30,853 nt of DNA from Actinomycetes bacterium (GCA_023411615.1 JAEYOR010000015.1:1-30853); one strand, 5' to 3'; positions 15,391 to 23,382 are shown, numbered from the stretch's first letter. Translations and numbers: made by a program. The notes: a model not told the origin generated them from the sequence alone.

Positions 15391-16713
15391 CTACACGAAA
15401 TCCGCGCTGCTCACCTGGTGGGTGATCGCGGCAAGGCCCGTGAGTCCCGCCCCGGCCCCCAGCACATGAAGCCCGCGTGGCAGGGCGGATGGGGCCGCGC
15501 TCGGCGCGGCGTCGAGCCACACATGGGTGCTCCGCGCGACCACGGCCTCGGGATCGAGGTCGACCCCGAGCAGTGCCGACGCATCACTCACCGCGAAGCT
15601 CGCCACCTCCTCATGCGCATGGCTCAGGGTGTACGAAAGCCGAACAACGTGGCGATCTGCGGGAAGCGCTGCCGCGAGCCATTCCCATTTGGCGCTCGCG
15701 TGCGTCAGCGCTTTTGCGCGGCTGAGGCCCGGCTGGGCGAGCACGCCCGTGCCTCGCGGCGCCGCGTTGAGTTCGGGTGCGTCAAGGACAAGCGTCGCGA
15801 TCGCGACAAAGCGTGCAGGGCCGGCTTGCGGACCAACGGAACTCGTGGCGCGGCCCACCAATTCATCAAGGTGGTGCGGAGGAATCGCAAGCAGCACCCG
15901 CTCGGCGGCAATGCGCTGCGACGGCGTCGTCACCCGCCAGCCATCGCTCGTCGGTTCGAGTGCCAGCGCTGGCTCGCCCGTTTCGATTTGTGCGCCCCTT
16001 GCCACAGCGTCGGCCGCAATGACATCGACTAAGCGGTGAAGCCCACCTCGCAGCGAGCGCACCGCGGCCCCGGGCGGGCTGGCGGCCCGCCGTGCGCGGG
16101 CAGTGCGAATGAGTCCGCTCTCACCCACTTCTGCGGTGAGGCCCGTGGCGAGAGAGTCGAGCGGGAGCGCATCGAGTTCGCGGGTGTAGACCCCAGTGAT
16201 GACGGGGGCGACAAGCCGTTCGGTTGCCCGCACGCCAAGGCGATCGCGCGATACTGCGCCCACCGTGGCGTCGGCCGCGGGCGCTCGGCCCGGGCGCACC
16301 AGGTCCGTGGCCGCGCGCAAAGCGCCGCTCCACCCGAGCACCCGGCGCACATCGCGCGCAAAGGGATGCGCGGGGATGCCAAGCCACGAGGTTGCCGGCA
16401 ATGGATATGCCGCCCGTGGGCCTACCACCCAGGCGGGATCGCGCCGGGGTTCGACAACATCACCACCAAGGCCAAGTTCTTCGCACAAGCGCTGCACGTG
16501 GCCCCCACGAGTGGCGAAAGACTCGGCCCCCGCGTCAAGTGCAATGCCCTCCAGAGTGACTGGGGACAGCCGCCCACCCAGCGTCTCCCCCGCCTCAATC
16601 ACCATCACACTGCGACCCGCCTCAGCGGCGCGACGGGCCGCAAGGAGACCCGCGATGCCACCGCCGATCACTACCACCTCAGTGGTGGTGTGCGCGAGCG
16701 GCTCAGAGGCCAT
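15391..16713 (-). CDS. cgoX: Coproporphyrinogen III oxidase, FAD-dependent (HemY type)
   Basis: This flavoenzyme takes six electrons from coproporphyrinogen III to yield coproporphyrin III in the coproporphyrin-dependent haem pathway; older annotation calls it protoporphyrinogen oxidase HemY. The FAD-binding fold is VVVIGGGIAGLLAARRAAEAG (13-33), followed by VIEAGETLGGR and LDAGAESFATRGG. The middle holds LRGGLHRLVDVIAADAV, typical of the family, and the C-terminal GLHVLGAGAGLTGLAAI is the second FAD contact. Length is 440 residues. Its start overlaps the hemE end by 11 bases, and chdC follows after a short gap, making a tight operon in pathway order hemE-cgoX-(chdC, cpfC). Confidence 0.92.
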   Translation of the reverse strand: MASEPLAHTTTEVVVIGGGIAGLLAARRAAEAGRSVMVIEAGETLGGRLSPVTLEGIALDAGAESFATRGGHVQRLCEELGLGGDVVEPRRDPAWVVGPRAAYPLPATSWLGIPAHPFARDVRRVLGWSGALRAATDLVRPGRAPAADATVGAVSRDRLGVRATERLVAPVITGVYTRELDALPLDSLATGLTAEVGESGLIRTARARRAASPPGAAVRSLRGGLHRLVDVIAADAVARGAQIETGEPALALEPTSDGWRVTTPSQRIAAERVLLAIPPHHLDELVGRATSSVGPQAGPARFVAIATLVLDAPELNAAPRGTGVLAQPGLSRAKALTHASAKWEWLAAALPADRHVVRLSYTLSHAHEEVASFAVSDASALLGVDLDPEAVVARSTHVWLDAAPSAAPSALPRGLHVLGAGAGLTGLAAITHQVSSADFV

Positions 16714-17779
16714 GAATCAGCTCCACCACCCGGGTGAGCACCGTGGGATCGGTGTCCGGAGGCACCCCATGTCCAAGGTTGACCACATGCGCTGGAGCGG
16801 CACGGCCAGCCTCAATCACCTCGCGGACATGCTCCTCAATGACGGTCCACGGCGCTGTCAGCACGGCCGGGTCGATATTGCCTTGGAGCGGCATCCCCGG
16901 CAGGCGCTTGGCCGCGGCATCGAGCGGCGTCTCCGTGTCAACGCCCATGACGGTGGCGCCAATGGCTGCGAGCTCTTCGAGCAAGTGGCCGGTGTGAGTT
17001 CCAAAATGGATGCGCGGCACGTCGAGATCTGCCACATGTCCCAAGGCCGCGGCCGACGCGGGGGCACAGAAAGCCTTGTACAGAGGCGCCGAGAGTGACC
17101 CCACCCATGAGTCGAACAGTTGGACGGCCACCGCACCAGCAAGCACTTGCGTCCTGAGGAAGCGCCCGCTTGCCTCAGCGGTCCACGCCATGAGGCGATC
17201 CCATGTCTCGGGGTCCGCACGCATGAGGCGGCGGGCGGCAAGGTGATCGCGGGATGGCCGGCCCTCGACCATGTAGGCGGCGAGAGTGTACGGCGCTCCT
17301 GCGAATCCAATGAGCGGCGTTCCTCCCAAAGCCTTCACCGATGCCGCCGCGGACTCCGCGATGACGGCGAGCGCAACGTCGTACGCTCCCCCATCGCCTG
17401 CTGCGCCGAGATCCGGCAAAGCGGCAATGTCCTCTGGCGTGCGGATCGGCTTAGCGAACACGGGCCCCACGCCCGGCTCGATCGTCACATCAAGCCCTGC
17501 AAGCAACAGCGGCACCACGATGTCTGAGAAGAAGATGCCGCCATCAACACCGTGGCGCCGCACGGGTTGCGCCGTGATTTCTGCGACGAGCGAAGGCGTG
17601 GTGCATGCCTCAAGCATCGTCGTGTCGCCGCGCGCCTCGCGGTACTCGGGCAATGACCGGCCCGCTTGGCGCATGAACCAGACGGGAGTGGTCTCGGGCC
17701 GGTCGCCGCGCAACGCACGCACCAAAGGAGAACCTGCGGCATCGCCAGCAACGAGTGGATGATCTGAGGGGAGGGCCAT
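16703..17779 (-). CDS. hemE: Uroporphyrinogen decarboxylase
   Basis: HemE removes four carboxyl groups from uroporphyrinogen III to form coproporphyrinogen III, the branch substrate for cgoX. The first signature PVWFMRQAGRSLPEYREAR (about 32-50) supplies the two substrate-binding arginines, and IFFSDIVVPL gives the conserved Asp. The second signature GFAGAPYTLAAYMVEG is near 160. The C-terminal NLGHGVPPDTDP carries the conserved His. The 358-residue length is normal. It is the first gene of the minus-strand haem operon, with a leaderless-type start: CAGAAT six bases before the ATG. This hexamer is the mirror image of that of hemA, 43 bp away. Confidence 0.96.
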   Translation of the reverse strand: MALPSDHPLVAGDAAGSPLVRALRGDRPETTPVWFMRQAGRSLPEYREARGDTTMLEACTTPSLVAEITAQPVRRHGVDGGIFFSDIVVPLLLAGLDVTIEPGVGPVFAKPIRTPEDIAALPDLGAAGDGGAYDVALAVIAESAAASVKALGGTPLIGFAGAPYTLAAYMVEGRPSRDHLAARRLMRADPETWDRLMAWTAEASGRFLRTQVLAGAVAVQLFDSWVGSLSAPLYKAFCAPASAAALGHVADLDVPRIHFGTHTGHLLEELAAIGATVMGVDTETPLDAAAKRLPGMPLQGNIDPAVLTAPWTVIEEHVREVIEAGRAAPAHVVNLGHGVPPDTDPTVLTRVVELIHGL

Positions 17780-17784
17780 GCCTT

Positions 17785-17817
17785 GATTCTGACCTACTCC
17801 GCCCGCGTGTCAGAATC
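17785..17817. promoter_or_regulatory. Mirror-symmetric bidirectional promoter of hemE and hemA
   Basis: GATTCTGAC (17785-17793) and GTCAGAATC (17809-17817) are perfect nine-base inverted arms around 15 bases. Each arm supplies CAGAAT as -10 element, exactly six bases before the ATG of hemE (left) and hemA (right). Each arm also falls about 17 bases from the other -10, in the -35 position. Both promoters would therefore occupy the same DNA and compete for polymerase, and the dyad could bind one common regulator. Confidence 0.6.
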
Positions 17818-17822
17818 GTTCA

Positions 17823-19139
17823 ATGCCGCTCTTGTCGTTCGCCGCGAGTCATCTCAACAGAGATCTCTCCACCGTCGAGCAGTTGAGCGTCGGGGCAGAC
17901 CGCCTGGGCGCCGCGCTCATTGGCGCATCAATCAATGGCGCCGTGGTCCTGCCAACGTGTAACCGCTTCGAGGTTTACCTCGACGTAGAGGACACCGAGC
18001 AGGCGCGGGCGAATGTCGTTTCCGCCTTGTCGCGCTTCACTGCTTTGGACGATGAGTCGATCAATGAAGCCCTCATTTCGTACGAAGGGGACGACGCTGT
18101 CCATCACTTGATGGCGGTGACCTCCGGTCTTGAATCGATGGTCGTAGGAGAGCGCGAGATCTCGGGTCAGGTGCGCCGCGCCCACCTCGACGCGCGGGAA
18201 TCCGGTCACTTGTCACCATCGCTTGACCGGCTTTTCCAATCCGCCCTCCGCACGGCGCGCATTGTGGGCGCCTCGACGGGCATCGGCACGTCGGGGCGTT
18301 CTGTCCTCTCCGTCGCCTTTGACCTTGCGGACGACATCGTCGAGTGGGGCGAGGCCAAGGCTCTCGTTGTCGGTACCGGCGGTCTCGCCGAGAGCTCCGT
18401 TGCCGTGTTGCGCGGCAAAGGTGCGCACATCGTCGGCGTCTATTCGCCGTCAGGCCGTGGCCTCGAATTCGCGGCCCGCCACCGCATGCCAGTCATTGAG
18501 CGGGAGGAACTCGCCGCGGTGCTCGGCACCGTTGACGTAGTGCTCGCGTGCTCGGGTGGTGAGTCCATCGTCTTGACTCCCACTCTCGTTGCACAAGCAA
18601 TGGAGGACCGCACGCGCCCCCTCACGCTCATTGACCTCGCCCTGCACCGGGACGTCGCACCCGGCGTTGAGAACCTTCGCGACGTTGCGGTGATCCGGCT
18701 CGACGACGTGAAGGAGCACGCGCCAGAAGAATCGGCGGCCGCGATTGAATCGGCCCGCGCGATCGTCGCGCACGCTGTCGCGCGCTACGCAGGGGACAGC
18801 GACGCACGCGTGGTGGACCCAGCGATCGTCACACTCCGCGAGCACGTGTTCGGGCTTCTTGAACGCGAGATCGCGCGGATCCGCCCTGAGGCTGGCGCCG
18901 CCGTGGAGGACGTCGAGCAGGCGAACCTCACGGAGCAAGCGCTGCGCCGCTTCGCCAAGGCGCTCCTGCACGTGCCCACCGTGCGTGCTCGTGAACTCGC
19001 GCAGGCAGGCATGGCCGATCAGTACCTCATGGCACTTCAGACCCTCTACGGCCTCGACGTCGCCGTTCCCGACGACGCCTGCCCGGCCGATTCGATCGAC
19101 TCGTCAATCCCGGCGTCGTCAGCAGATTCGACCTTCTAG
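17823..19139 (+). CDS. hemA: Glutamyl-tRNA reductase
   Basis: HemA reduces glutamyl-tRNA(Glu) to glutamate-1-semialdehyde with NADPH, the first committed step of haem synthesis in most bacteria. The catalytic cysteine is Cys46 in VVLPTCNRFEVYLD. LESMVVGEREISGQVRRAH is the conserved tRNA/substrate segment (about 105-123). The NADPH fold is ALVVGTGGLAESSVAVLRGKGA, and LTLIDLALHRDVAPGVENL is also conserved. The C-terminal dimerisation helices run from about 330. The length, 438 residues, is in the normal range. It is divergent from hemE and leaderless in appearance; hemC, hemD and hemB are not next to it in this window. The stop overlaps that of the convergent PhoH gene by four bases (CTAG). Confidence 0.94.
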   Translation: MPLLSFAASHLNRDLSTVEQLSVGADRLGAALIGASINGAVVLPTCNRFEVYLDVEDTEQARANVVSALSRFTALDDESINEALISYEGDDAVHHLMAVTSGLESMVVGEREISGQVRRAHLDARESGHLSPSLDRLFQSALRTARIVGASTGIGTSGRSVLSVAFDLADDIVEWGEAKALVVGTGGLAESSVAVLRGKGAHIVGVYSPSGRGLEFAARHRMPVIEREELAAVLGTVDVVLACSGGESIVLTPTLVAQAMEDRTRPLTLIDLALHRDVAPGVENLRDVAVIRLDDVKEHAPEESAAAIESARAIVAHAVARYAGDSDARVVDPAIVTLREHVFGLLEREIARIRPEAGAAVEDVEQANLTEQALRRFAKALLHVPTVRARELAQAGMADQYLMALQTLYGLDVAVPDDACPADSIDSSIPASSADSTF

Positions 19140-20494
19140 AGGTCAAGCCGTTCAAGCATGTCGGTGACGAGCGCGGCCACTGCGGAACGTTCGGACCTTT
19201 CGAGCGTGACGTGCGCAAACAGATCGTGACCCTTGAGCGCCTCGATCACTGCCGCGATGCCATCGTGGCGACCCACCCTGAGGTTGTCGCGTTGAGCGAC
19301 ATCGTGAGTGAGGACCACACGGGAGTCTTGACCAATACGGCTCAACATTGTGAGAAGCACGTTGCGTTCAAGTGATTGGGCCTCATCCACGATGACAAAG
19401 GCGTCATGGAGGGAACGGCCCCGAATGTGGGTCAAGGGGAGCACCTCAAGCATCCCCCTGCCAAGCACCTCCTCGACAACCTCGGTGCTCACCATCGCGC
19501 CTAGAGTGTCAAAAACAGCTTGCGCCCACGGGTTCATCTTCTCCGCCTCGGAGCCGGGCAGATAACCAAGGTCTTGGCCGCCTACCGCGTACAGCGGGCG
19601 AAACACCATGATCTTTTTGTGCTGGCGGCGTTCCATCACCGCTTCGAGTCCCGCGCATAACGCGAGCGCGCTCTTGCCCGTGCCCGCGCGGCCACCCATC
19701 GAAACAATGCCGATCGATTCATCGAGAAGCAGGTCAATCGCGATGCGCTGCTCCGCACTGCGTCCGTGGACCCCAAACACTTCAAGGTCGCCGCGCACGA
19801 GGCGGATCGCACCACCAGCGGCGACGCGACCAAGAGCGGAGCCACGCCCCGAGTGGATGACAAGCCCGGTGTGGATGGGCAGCGCGTGAAGGTCCTCGCC
19901 GCATTCATCGGCAGGCGGGGCTTCAATGCGTTCGGTCTCCCACAACGCGGCCATCTGCTCGCCGGTCAGCTCGATCTCGCGCATGCCGGTCCAGCCGGAG
20001 TCCACCGCGAGCTCGGCCCGGTACTCCTCCGCCTCGATGCCGAGCGCCGAGGCCTTGACGCGCATCGGCAGGTCCTTTGACACCACCGATACCGAGTGAC
20101 CCTCGGCGCGGAGGTTCGCGGCCACGGCGAGGATGCGGGTGTCATTGTCTCCAAGGCGGAAGCCGCTGGGCAAAACGTCTTGATCCGTATGGTTGAGCTC
20201 GACGCGCAAAGTGCCGCCCGCATCGTTGACCGGCACCGGTTGGTCGAGAGTGCCGTGCTGAACGCGCAGGTCGTCGAGCATCCGCAGCGCCGAGCGCGCA
20301 AAGTAGCCGAGTTCTGGGTGGTGACGCTTTGCCTCGAGCTCGGTGATCACCACCACGGGCAGCACCACCGAGTGCTCGGCAAAGCGCTTGAGTGCGCGTG
20401 GGTCCGAGAGCAGCACCGAGGTGTCAAGCACGTAGGTCTTCACAGTGGTGTCGACAGAGGCGTCAACCGCGGTGGTAGTGGTGGTCTGAGTCAC
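19136..20494 (-). CDS. PIN-PhoH fusion protein (PhoH2 type)
   Basis: A 452-residue protein with an N-terminal PIN ribonuclease domain and a C-terminal PhoH ATPase. PIN acidic residues are visible at Asp24 (YVLDTSVLL), Glu52/54 (VITELEAKR), Asp116/118 (RLGDNDTRI) and Asp141 (SKDLPMRVKA). The ATPase has Walker A GGRAGTGKS at 267-275 and Walker B FVIVDEAQSL near 370. In mycobacteria PhoH2 proteins of this design unwind and cut RNA and can be paired with a small antitoxin gene. Here no such small gene is seen directly upstream; the 202 bp before it hold only hairpins. Start is GTG at 20494, with GGAG five bases upstream. Confidence 0.92.
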   Translation of the reverse strand: MTQTTTTTAVDASVDTTVKTYVLDTSVLLSDPRALKRFAEHSVVLPVVVITELEAKRHHPELGYFARSALRMLDDLRVQHGTLDQPVPVNDAGGTLRVELNHTDQDVLPSGFRLGDNDTRILAVAANLRAEGHSVSVVSKDLPMRVKASALGIEAEEYRAELAVDSGWTGMREIELTGEQMAALWETERIEAPPADECGEDLHALPIHTGLVIHSGRGSALGRVAAGGAIRLVRGDLEVFGVHGRSAEQRIAIDLLLDESIGIVSMGGRAGTGKSALALCAGLEAVMERRQHKKIMVFRPLYAVGGQDLGYLPGSEAEKMNPWAQAVFDTLGAMVSTEVVEEVLGRGMLEVLPLTHIRGRSLHDAFVIVDEAQSLERNVLLTMLSRIGQDSRVVLTHDVAQRDNLRVGRHDGIAAVIEALKGHDLFAHVTLERSERSAVAALVTDMLERLDL

Positions 20495-20525
20495 GAGCGC
20501 TCCAGCGGGTCAGGCCGCAGGGCGC

Positions 20526-20545
20526 CCATCGCCCTACGGCGATGG
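20526..20545. terminator. Eight-bp stem hairpin between the prenyl transferase and PhoH genes
   Basis: CCATCGCC-CTAC-GGCGATGG is a perfect eight-bp stem with a four-base loop, about 150 bases after the stop of the minus-strand cis-prenyl transferase gene and 32 bases before the PhoH start. A weaker CGGTT/AACCG stem lies beside it (about 20551-20568). There is no T-run. It could end the upstream transcript or structure the PhoH leader. Confidence 0.4.
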
Positions 20546-20696
20546 ATCAGGACGGTTCGGGGACAAACCGCCTTACGGAGGTAACCACGTTGCCGACGCT
20601 ACGCCCGCTCAGGCACAATCCGCGCCAGGCGTCGGGCGTGTTTGGAAGATTTCACCCAGCTGTTACCTGGGCCGTCAGGCCGAGGAAGCGTCGGCG

Positions 20697-21461
20697 TCAG
20701 CGCCCAAGCCGCCGCTCGCGCTGCGAGAAGCTACGGAGCGCGCGTAAGAAGTCCACGCGGCGGAAGTCTGGCCAATATGCGTCGCAGAAGTAGAACTCGC
20801 TATGCGCGGACTGCCACATGAGGAAGCCGCCAAGGCGCTGCTCTCCCGAGGTGCGAATGACGAGATCGGGATCCGGCTGGCCCTTGGTGTAGAGATGCTG
20901 GGCAATGTGCTCAACCGAGAATTCTTCGGCGACCTGCTCAAGTGAGTGGCCTGCGGCCACGCCCGCCATGAGGACCGAGCGGACAGCGTCGGCGATCTCG
21001 TGGCGGCCGCCGTATCCAACTGCCACGTTGACGTGAAGTTTCTTCGCGTTCTTGGTGCGCTTGACTGCGTCGTTGATCCGCTCCGCCGTGGCCTTGGGCA
21101 AGAGCGAGGCGTCACCAACGTGCTGCAGGCGCCACCTGCCGTCGTTTGCCAGATCCTCGATCGCACAGCAGATGATCTCGAGGAGAGCGTCCAGTTCAGC
21201 GGCGTCGCGCGAGAGGTTGTCGGTGGAGAGCATCCACAGCGTGACGACCTCAACACCGGACTCCGCCGACCATTCGAGAACGTCCGTGATCTTGTCCGCA
21301 CCGCGCTGATGACCGTCCCGTGGACTCGCGCCCGCTTGGCGGGCCCAGCGCCGGTTGCCATCGAGAATGACGCCAATGTGCCGGGGTACGACGCCGCGTT
21401 GCCGCAGTTCGCGCACGAGCAGACTCTCGTACGAGCGGTACAGCGCGCTCCGTAGCCCCAT
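20697..21461 (-). CDS. uppS: cis-Prenyl (isoprenyl) transferase, UppS / Z-FPP synthase type
   Basis: A 254-residue cis-prenyltransferase that condenses IPP onto an allylic diphosphate, making the lipid carrier for cell-wall synthesis or its short precursor. The catalytic aspartate is Asp34 in HIGVILDGNRRWAR, followed by GHQRGADKI, TLWMLSTDNLSR and the IPP-binding RTSGEQRLGGFLMWQSAHSEFYF. The N-terminal extension with LYRSYESLL resembles the actinobacterial short-chain (Z-FPP synthase, Rv1086-like) members, so the product may be Z,E-farnesyl diphosphate rather than the C55 or C50 carrier; sequence alone does not settle this. GGGAGG lies about six bases before the ATG. It is divergent from trhA and shares the intergenic palindrome with it. 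Confidence 0.92.
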   Translation of the reverse strand: MGLRSALYRSYESLLVRELRQRGVVPRHIGVILDGNRRWARQAGASPRDGHQRGADKITDVLEWSAESGVEVVTLWMLSTDNLSRDAAELDALLEIICCAIEDLANDGRWRLQHVGDASLLPKATAERINDAVKRTKNAKKLHVNVAVGYGGRHEIADAVRSVLMAGVAAGHSLEQVAEEFSVEHIAQHLYTKGQPDPDLVIRTSGEQRLGGFLMWQSAHSEFYFCDAYWPDFRRVDFLRALRSFSQRERRLGR

Positions 21462-21503
21462 CTAGACCTCCCGGAACGATGCTACGGCCCGTCGCCGCAA
21501 AAC

Positions 21504-21525
21504 GAACCTACGGTATCGTAGGTTC
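21504..21525. promoter_or_regulatory. Perfect palindrome over the trhA promoter
   Basis: GAACCTACG (21504-21512) and CGTAGGTTC (21517-21525) flank GTAT, a perfect nine-base inverted repeat ending at the base before the trhA ATG. The -10-like TATCGT (21514-21519) is six bases before the ATG and lies inside the dyad, so a bound protein would block transcription. The form is like a TetR-family operator; the regulator is not in this window. It is 43 bp from the divergent uppS start. Confidence 0.6.
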
Positions 21526-22224
21526 ATGGCCGACAAGTCGCTCTCAACGTCCGAGGCACCACCCACAGACCCGGACGCCTTTCCGATGATCAACAAGCCG
21601 TTGCTGCGAGGCTGGCTGCACCTTGGCGCCGCTCCCCTCGCGCTCATCGCGGGCATGGCGCTCATGATCTTCGCCCCCACCCTTTCCGGCCGTGTCTCAT
21701 CGGGCGTGTTCACCCTCACCGCCGTCATGCTCTTTGGCACCTCGGCCGTCTATCACCGCGGCAAGTGGACCCCGCGTACGCTGGCCGTGCTGCGGCGCAT
21801 GGATCACGCCAATATCTTCCTCATTATCGCCGGAACATACACCCCGCTCACCGTCATCCTGCTTGATGGCACAACGCGCACAACAGTCCTGTTGCTCGTA
21901 TGGATCGGCGCGGTGCTCGGCGTGCTTTTTCGGGTCATCTTCATTAATGCGCCGCGATGGCTCTACGTGCCGCTCTACATCGCGCTGGGCTGGGTGGCCA
22001 TCGGCTACGTCAAGCCGTTCTACGAGAATGGCGGCGCGGCCGTTGTGTGGCTCGTCGTCGCTGGCGGCCTCAGCTACACCGTGGGCGCCGTGTTCTACGG
22101 GTTCAAGTGGCCGGGCACGTCAGCACGGTACTTCGGCTACCACGAGTATTTTCACTCACTGACCGTCGTCGGCTTCGTGTGTCACTACATCGCCGCCGCC
22201 ATTGCCGTCTTCAACGCGTCCTGA
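21526..22224 (+). CDS. trhA: Hemolysin III / PAQR family membrane protein
   Basis: A 232-residue integral membrane protein of the hemolysin III (TrhA, PAQR-related) family with about seven transmembrane helices. Conserved residues are the early RGWLHLGAAPLAL helix, SAVYHRGKW with its histidine, MDHANIFLIIAGTYTPLT, and the C-terminal GYHEYFHSLTVVGFVCHYIA with metal-binding type histidines. Some bacterial members are linked to membrane fluidity or lipid homeostasis; a haemolytic role is not implied. It begins directly after a perfect palindrome carrying its -10. Its last 69 bases overlap the tail of the convergent small membrane protein gene. Confidence 0.92.
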   Translation: MADKSLSTSEAPPTDPDAFPMINKPLLRGWLHLGAAPLALIAGMALMIFAPTLSGRVSSGVFTLTAVMLFGTSAVYHRGKWTPRTLAVLRRMDHANIFLIIAGTYTPLTVILLDGTTRTTVLLLVWIGAVLGVLFRVIFINAPRWLYVPLYIALGWVAIGYVKPFYENGGAAVVWLVVAGGLSYTVGAVFYGFKWPGTSARYFGYHEYFHSLTVVGFVCHYIAAAIAVFNAS

Positions 22225-22416
22225 CGATGCGGTTTCAGCAGCGGATGCTGCGCTTCCGGCCGACGCCGCACGGAGTGCCTCCTGTTGCGCGAGTTCGTCG
22301 TGGCGCACCTTGCGCAAGTGGCGTGACATTGAGCGGAACAGCAGAACCAAGGCGATCGCGATCGCAAAAGTCGCCACGAATCCCGCGAAGCCCGGGCCGA
22401 TCTCGTAATAGGACAT
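22156..22416 (-). CDS. Small single-pass membrane protein
   Basis: An 86-residue protein with one transmembrane helix: MSYYEIGPGFAGFVATFAIAIALVLLFRSMSRHLRKVRHDE. The helix is followed by a basic membrane-proximal stretch and a low-complexity Ala/Ser/Gly and acidic tail, so the tail should be cytoplasmic. Proteins with this N-terminus are seen in other actinobacteria near greA and DUF4307, but no function is known to me. An upstream in-frame start at 22614 runs through the divergent DUF4307 gene and is rejected; the ATG at 22416 begins the conserved part. The 3' end overlaps the end of trhA by 69 bases on the opposite strand, a large convergent overlap. The tail may be variable. Confidence 0.72.
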   Translation of the reverse strand: MSYYEIGPGFAGFVATFAIAIALVLLFRSMSRHLRKVRHDELAQQEALRAASAGSAASAAETASSGRVEDGNGGGDVVTHEADDGQ

Positions 22417-22441
22417 GTCCACGGGTCTATCCTGCCTCACG

Positions 22442-22837
22442 ATGACTGAATCCACTTTCGACCGCGAACCCGAGGACGACGCTCGCCCTCGATTGTCCAA
22501 GCGCGCCTGGTGGGCGGTTGGCGTGGGCCTAGCACTTCTCATCGCCGCGGCGTCCTTGTGGGGCTGGTACATCGCAAAGGAGCCGGTCCGCTGGCGCGAC
22601 GTCGGCTTCACCATCGACTCGCCCGTTGAGGCGTCGGCGACCTTTGATGTGTTCTTCTACACCGACAAACCCGTGACATGTCAGGTTCACGCACTCAACG
22701 TTCGCTTTGCGGAAGTGGGCACCACCACGGTGAACGTGGATCCGGCGGCAGGCGCGCAACAGCGCATCACCGCAACGATGGCAACCACCGAGCTCGCGAC
22801 AACTGCCGTTGTCAAACACTGCGAGCCGTCCACGTAA
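22442..22837 (+). CDS. DUF4307 membrane protein
   Basis: A 131-residue actinobacterial DUF4307 protein. A short acidic N-terminus (TESTFDREPEDDARP) and basic patch lead into one transmembrane helix (WWAVGVGLALLIAAASLWGWYIA, about 24-46). The outside domain is beta-rich: VRWRDVGFTIDSPVEASATFDVFFYTDKPVTCQVHALN, ending in a second cysteine (KHCEPS). The two cysteines could pair outside the cell. The start at 22442 is preferred over 22415; TATCCT lies eight bases upstream. It is 25 bp from the divergent small membrane protein and 65 bp upstream of greA, a frequent actinobacterial neighbourhood. Function is unknown. Confidence 0.85.
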   Translation: MTESTFDREPEDDARPRLSKRAWWAVGVGLALLIAAASLWGWYIAKEPVRWRDVGFTIDSPVEASATFDVFFYTDKPVTCQVHALNVRFAEVGTTTVNVDPAAGAQQRITATMATTELATTAVVKHCEPST

Positions 22838-22902
22838 AGCAGGTGGCTTCTCGCCCGCACACTCGTTACCCTTGACCATTCCAGGGCTTAAGGAAGTGGA
22901 TC

Positions 22903-23382
22903 ATGACGGAGCAGACGTGGCTCACCCAAGAGGCATTTGACCGCCTCCAGCAGGAATATGACTACCTCGTGGGTGAAGGACGCGCGGCTATCGCCAAGGA
23001 GATCGACGAGCGTCGCCAGGAGGGTGACCTCAAAGAGAACGGCGGCTATCACGCCGCGCGCGAAGAGCAGGCAAAGCAAGAGGCCCGCATCGCACAACTG
23101 CGCAGCATCCTGGAGACCGCCAAAGTGGGTGAGCCTGCGGCTCACGATGGATCGGTGCAGCCCGGCTCAGTGGTTGAGGCCAAAGTGGCTGGCCGCGACA
23201 TGCGCTTCCTTGTGGGCTCTCGCGAAGTTGCCGACGGCACGGACCTCGACGTCTTCAGTGCGCAATCCCCGCTTGGCGAGGCTGTGCTCGGCAAGACGGC
23301 CGGCGAGACCTCGTCATATGTCGCACCGAATGGCAATGAGATCGCCGTTGAGATTGTGAAGGTCGAGCCCTTCGCGGGTTAA
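22903..23382 (+). CDS. greA: Transcription elongation factor GreA
   Basis: GreA inserts into the secondary channel of stalled RNA polymerase and stimulates cleavage of backtracked RNA. The 159 residues show the N-terminal coiled coil (LTQEAFDRLQQEYDYLVGEGRAAIAKEIDERRQEGDLKENGGYHAAREEQAKQEARIAQLRSIL) with the acidic tip residues in GDLKENGGY, then the FKBP-like C-terminal domain with SPLGEAVLGKTAGETSSY. AAGGAAGTG provides the ribosome-binding site, in contrast to the leaderless genes nearby. The stop overlaps that of convergent rlmC by four bases (TTAA). Confidence 0.95.
   Translation: MTEQTWLTQEAFDRLQQEYDYLVGEGRAAIAKEIDERRQEGDLKENGGYHAAREEQAKQEARIAQLRSILETAKVGEPAAHDGSVQPGSVVEAKVAGRDMRFLVGSREVADGTDLDVFSAQSPLGEAVLGKTAGETSSYVAPNGNEIAVEIVKVEPFAG

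Noticed and set aside
15250..16032. 260-codon plus-strand ORF opposite chdC and cgoX
   Set aside because: Spans the junction of two well-supported haem genes on the other strand; no recognizable domain.
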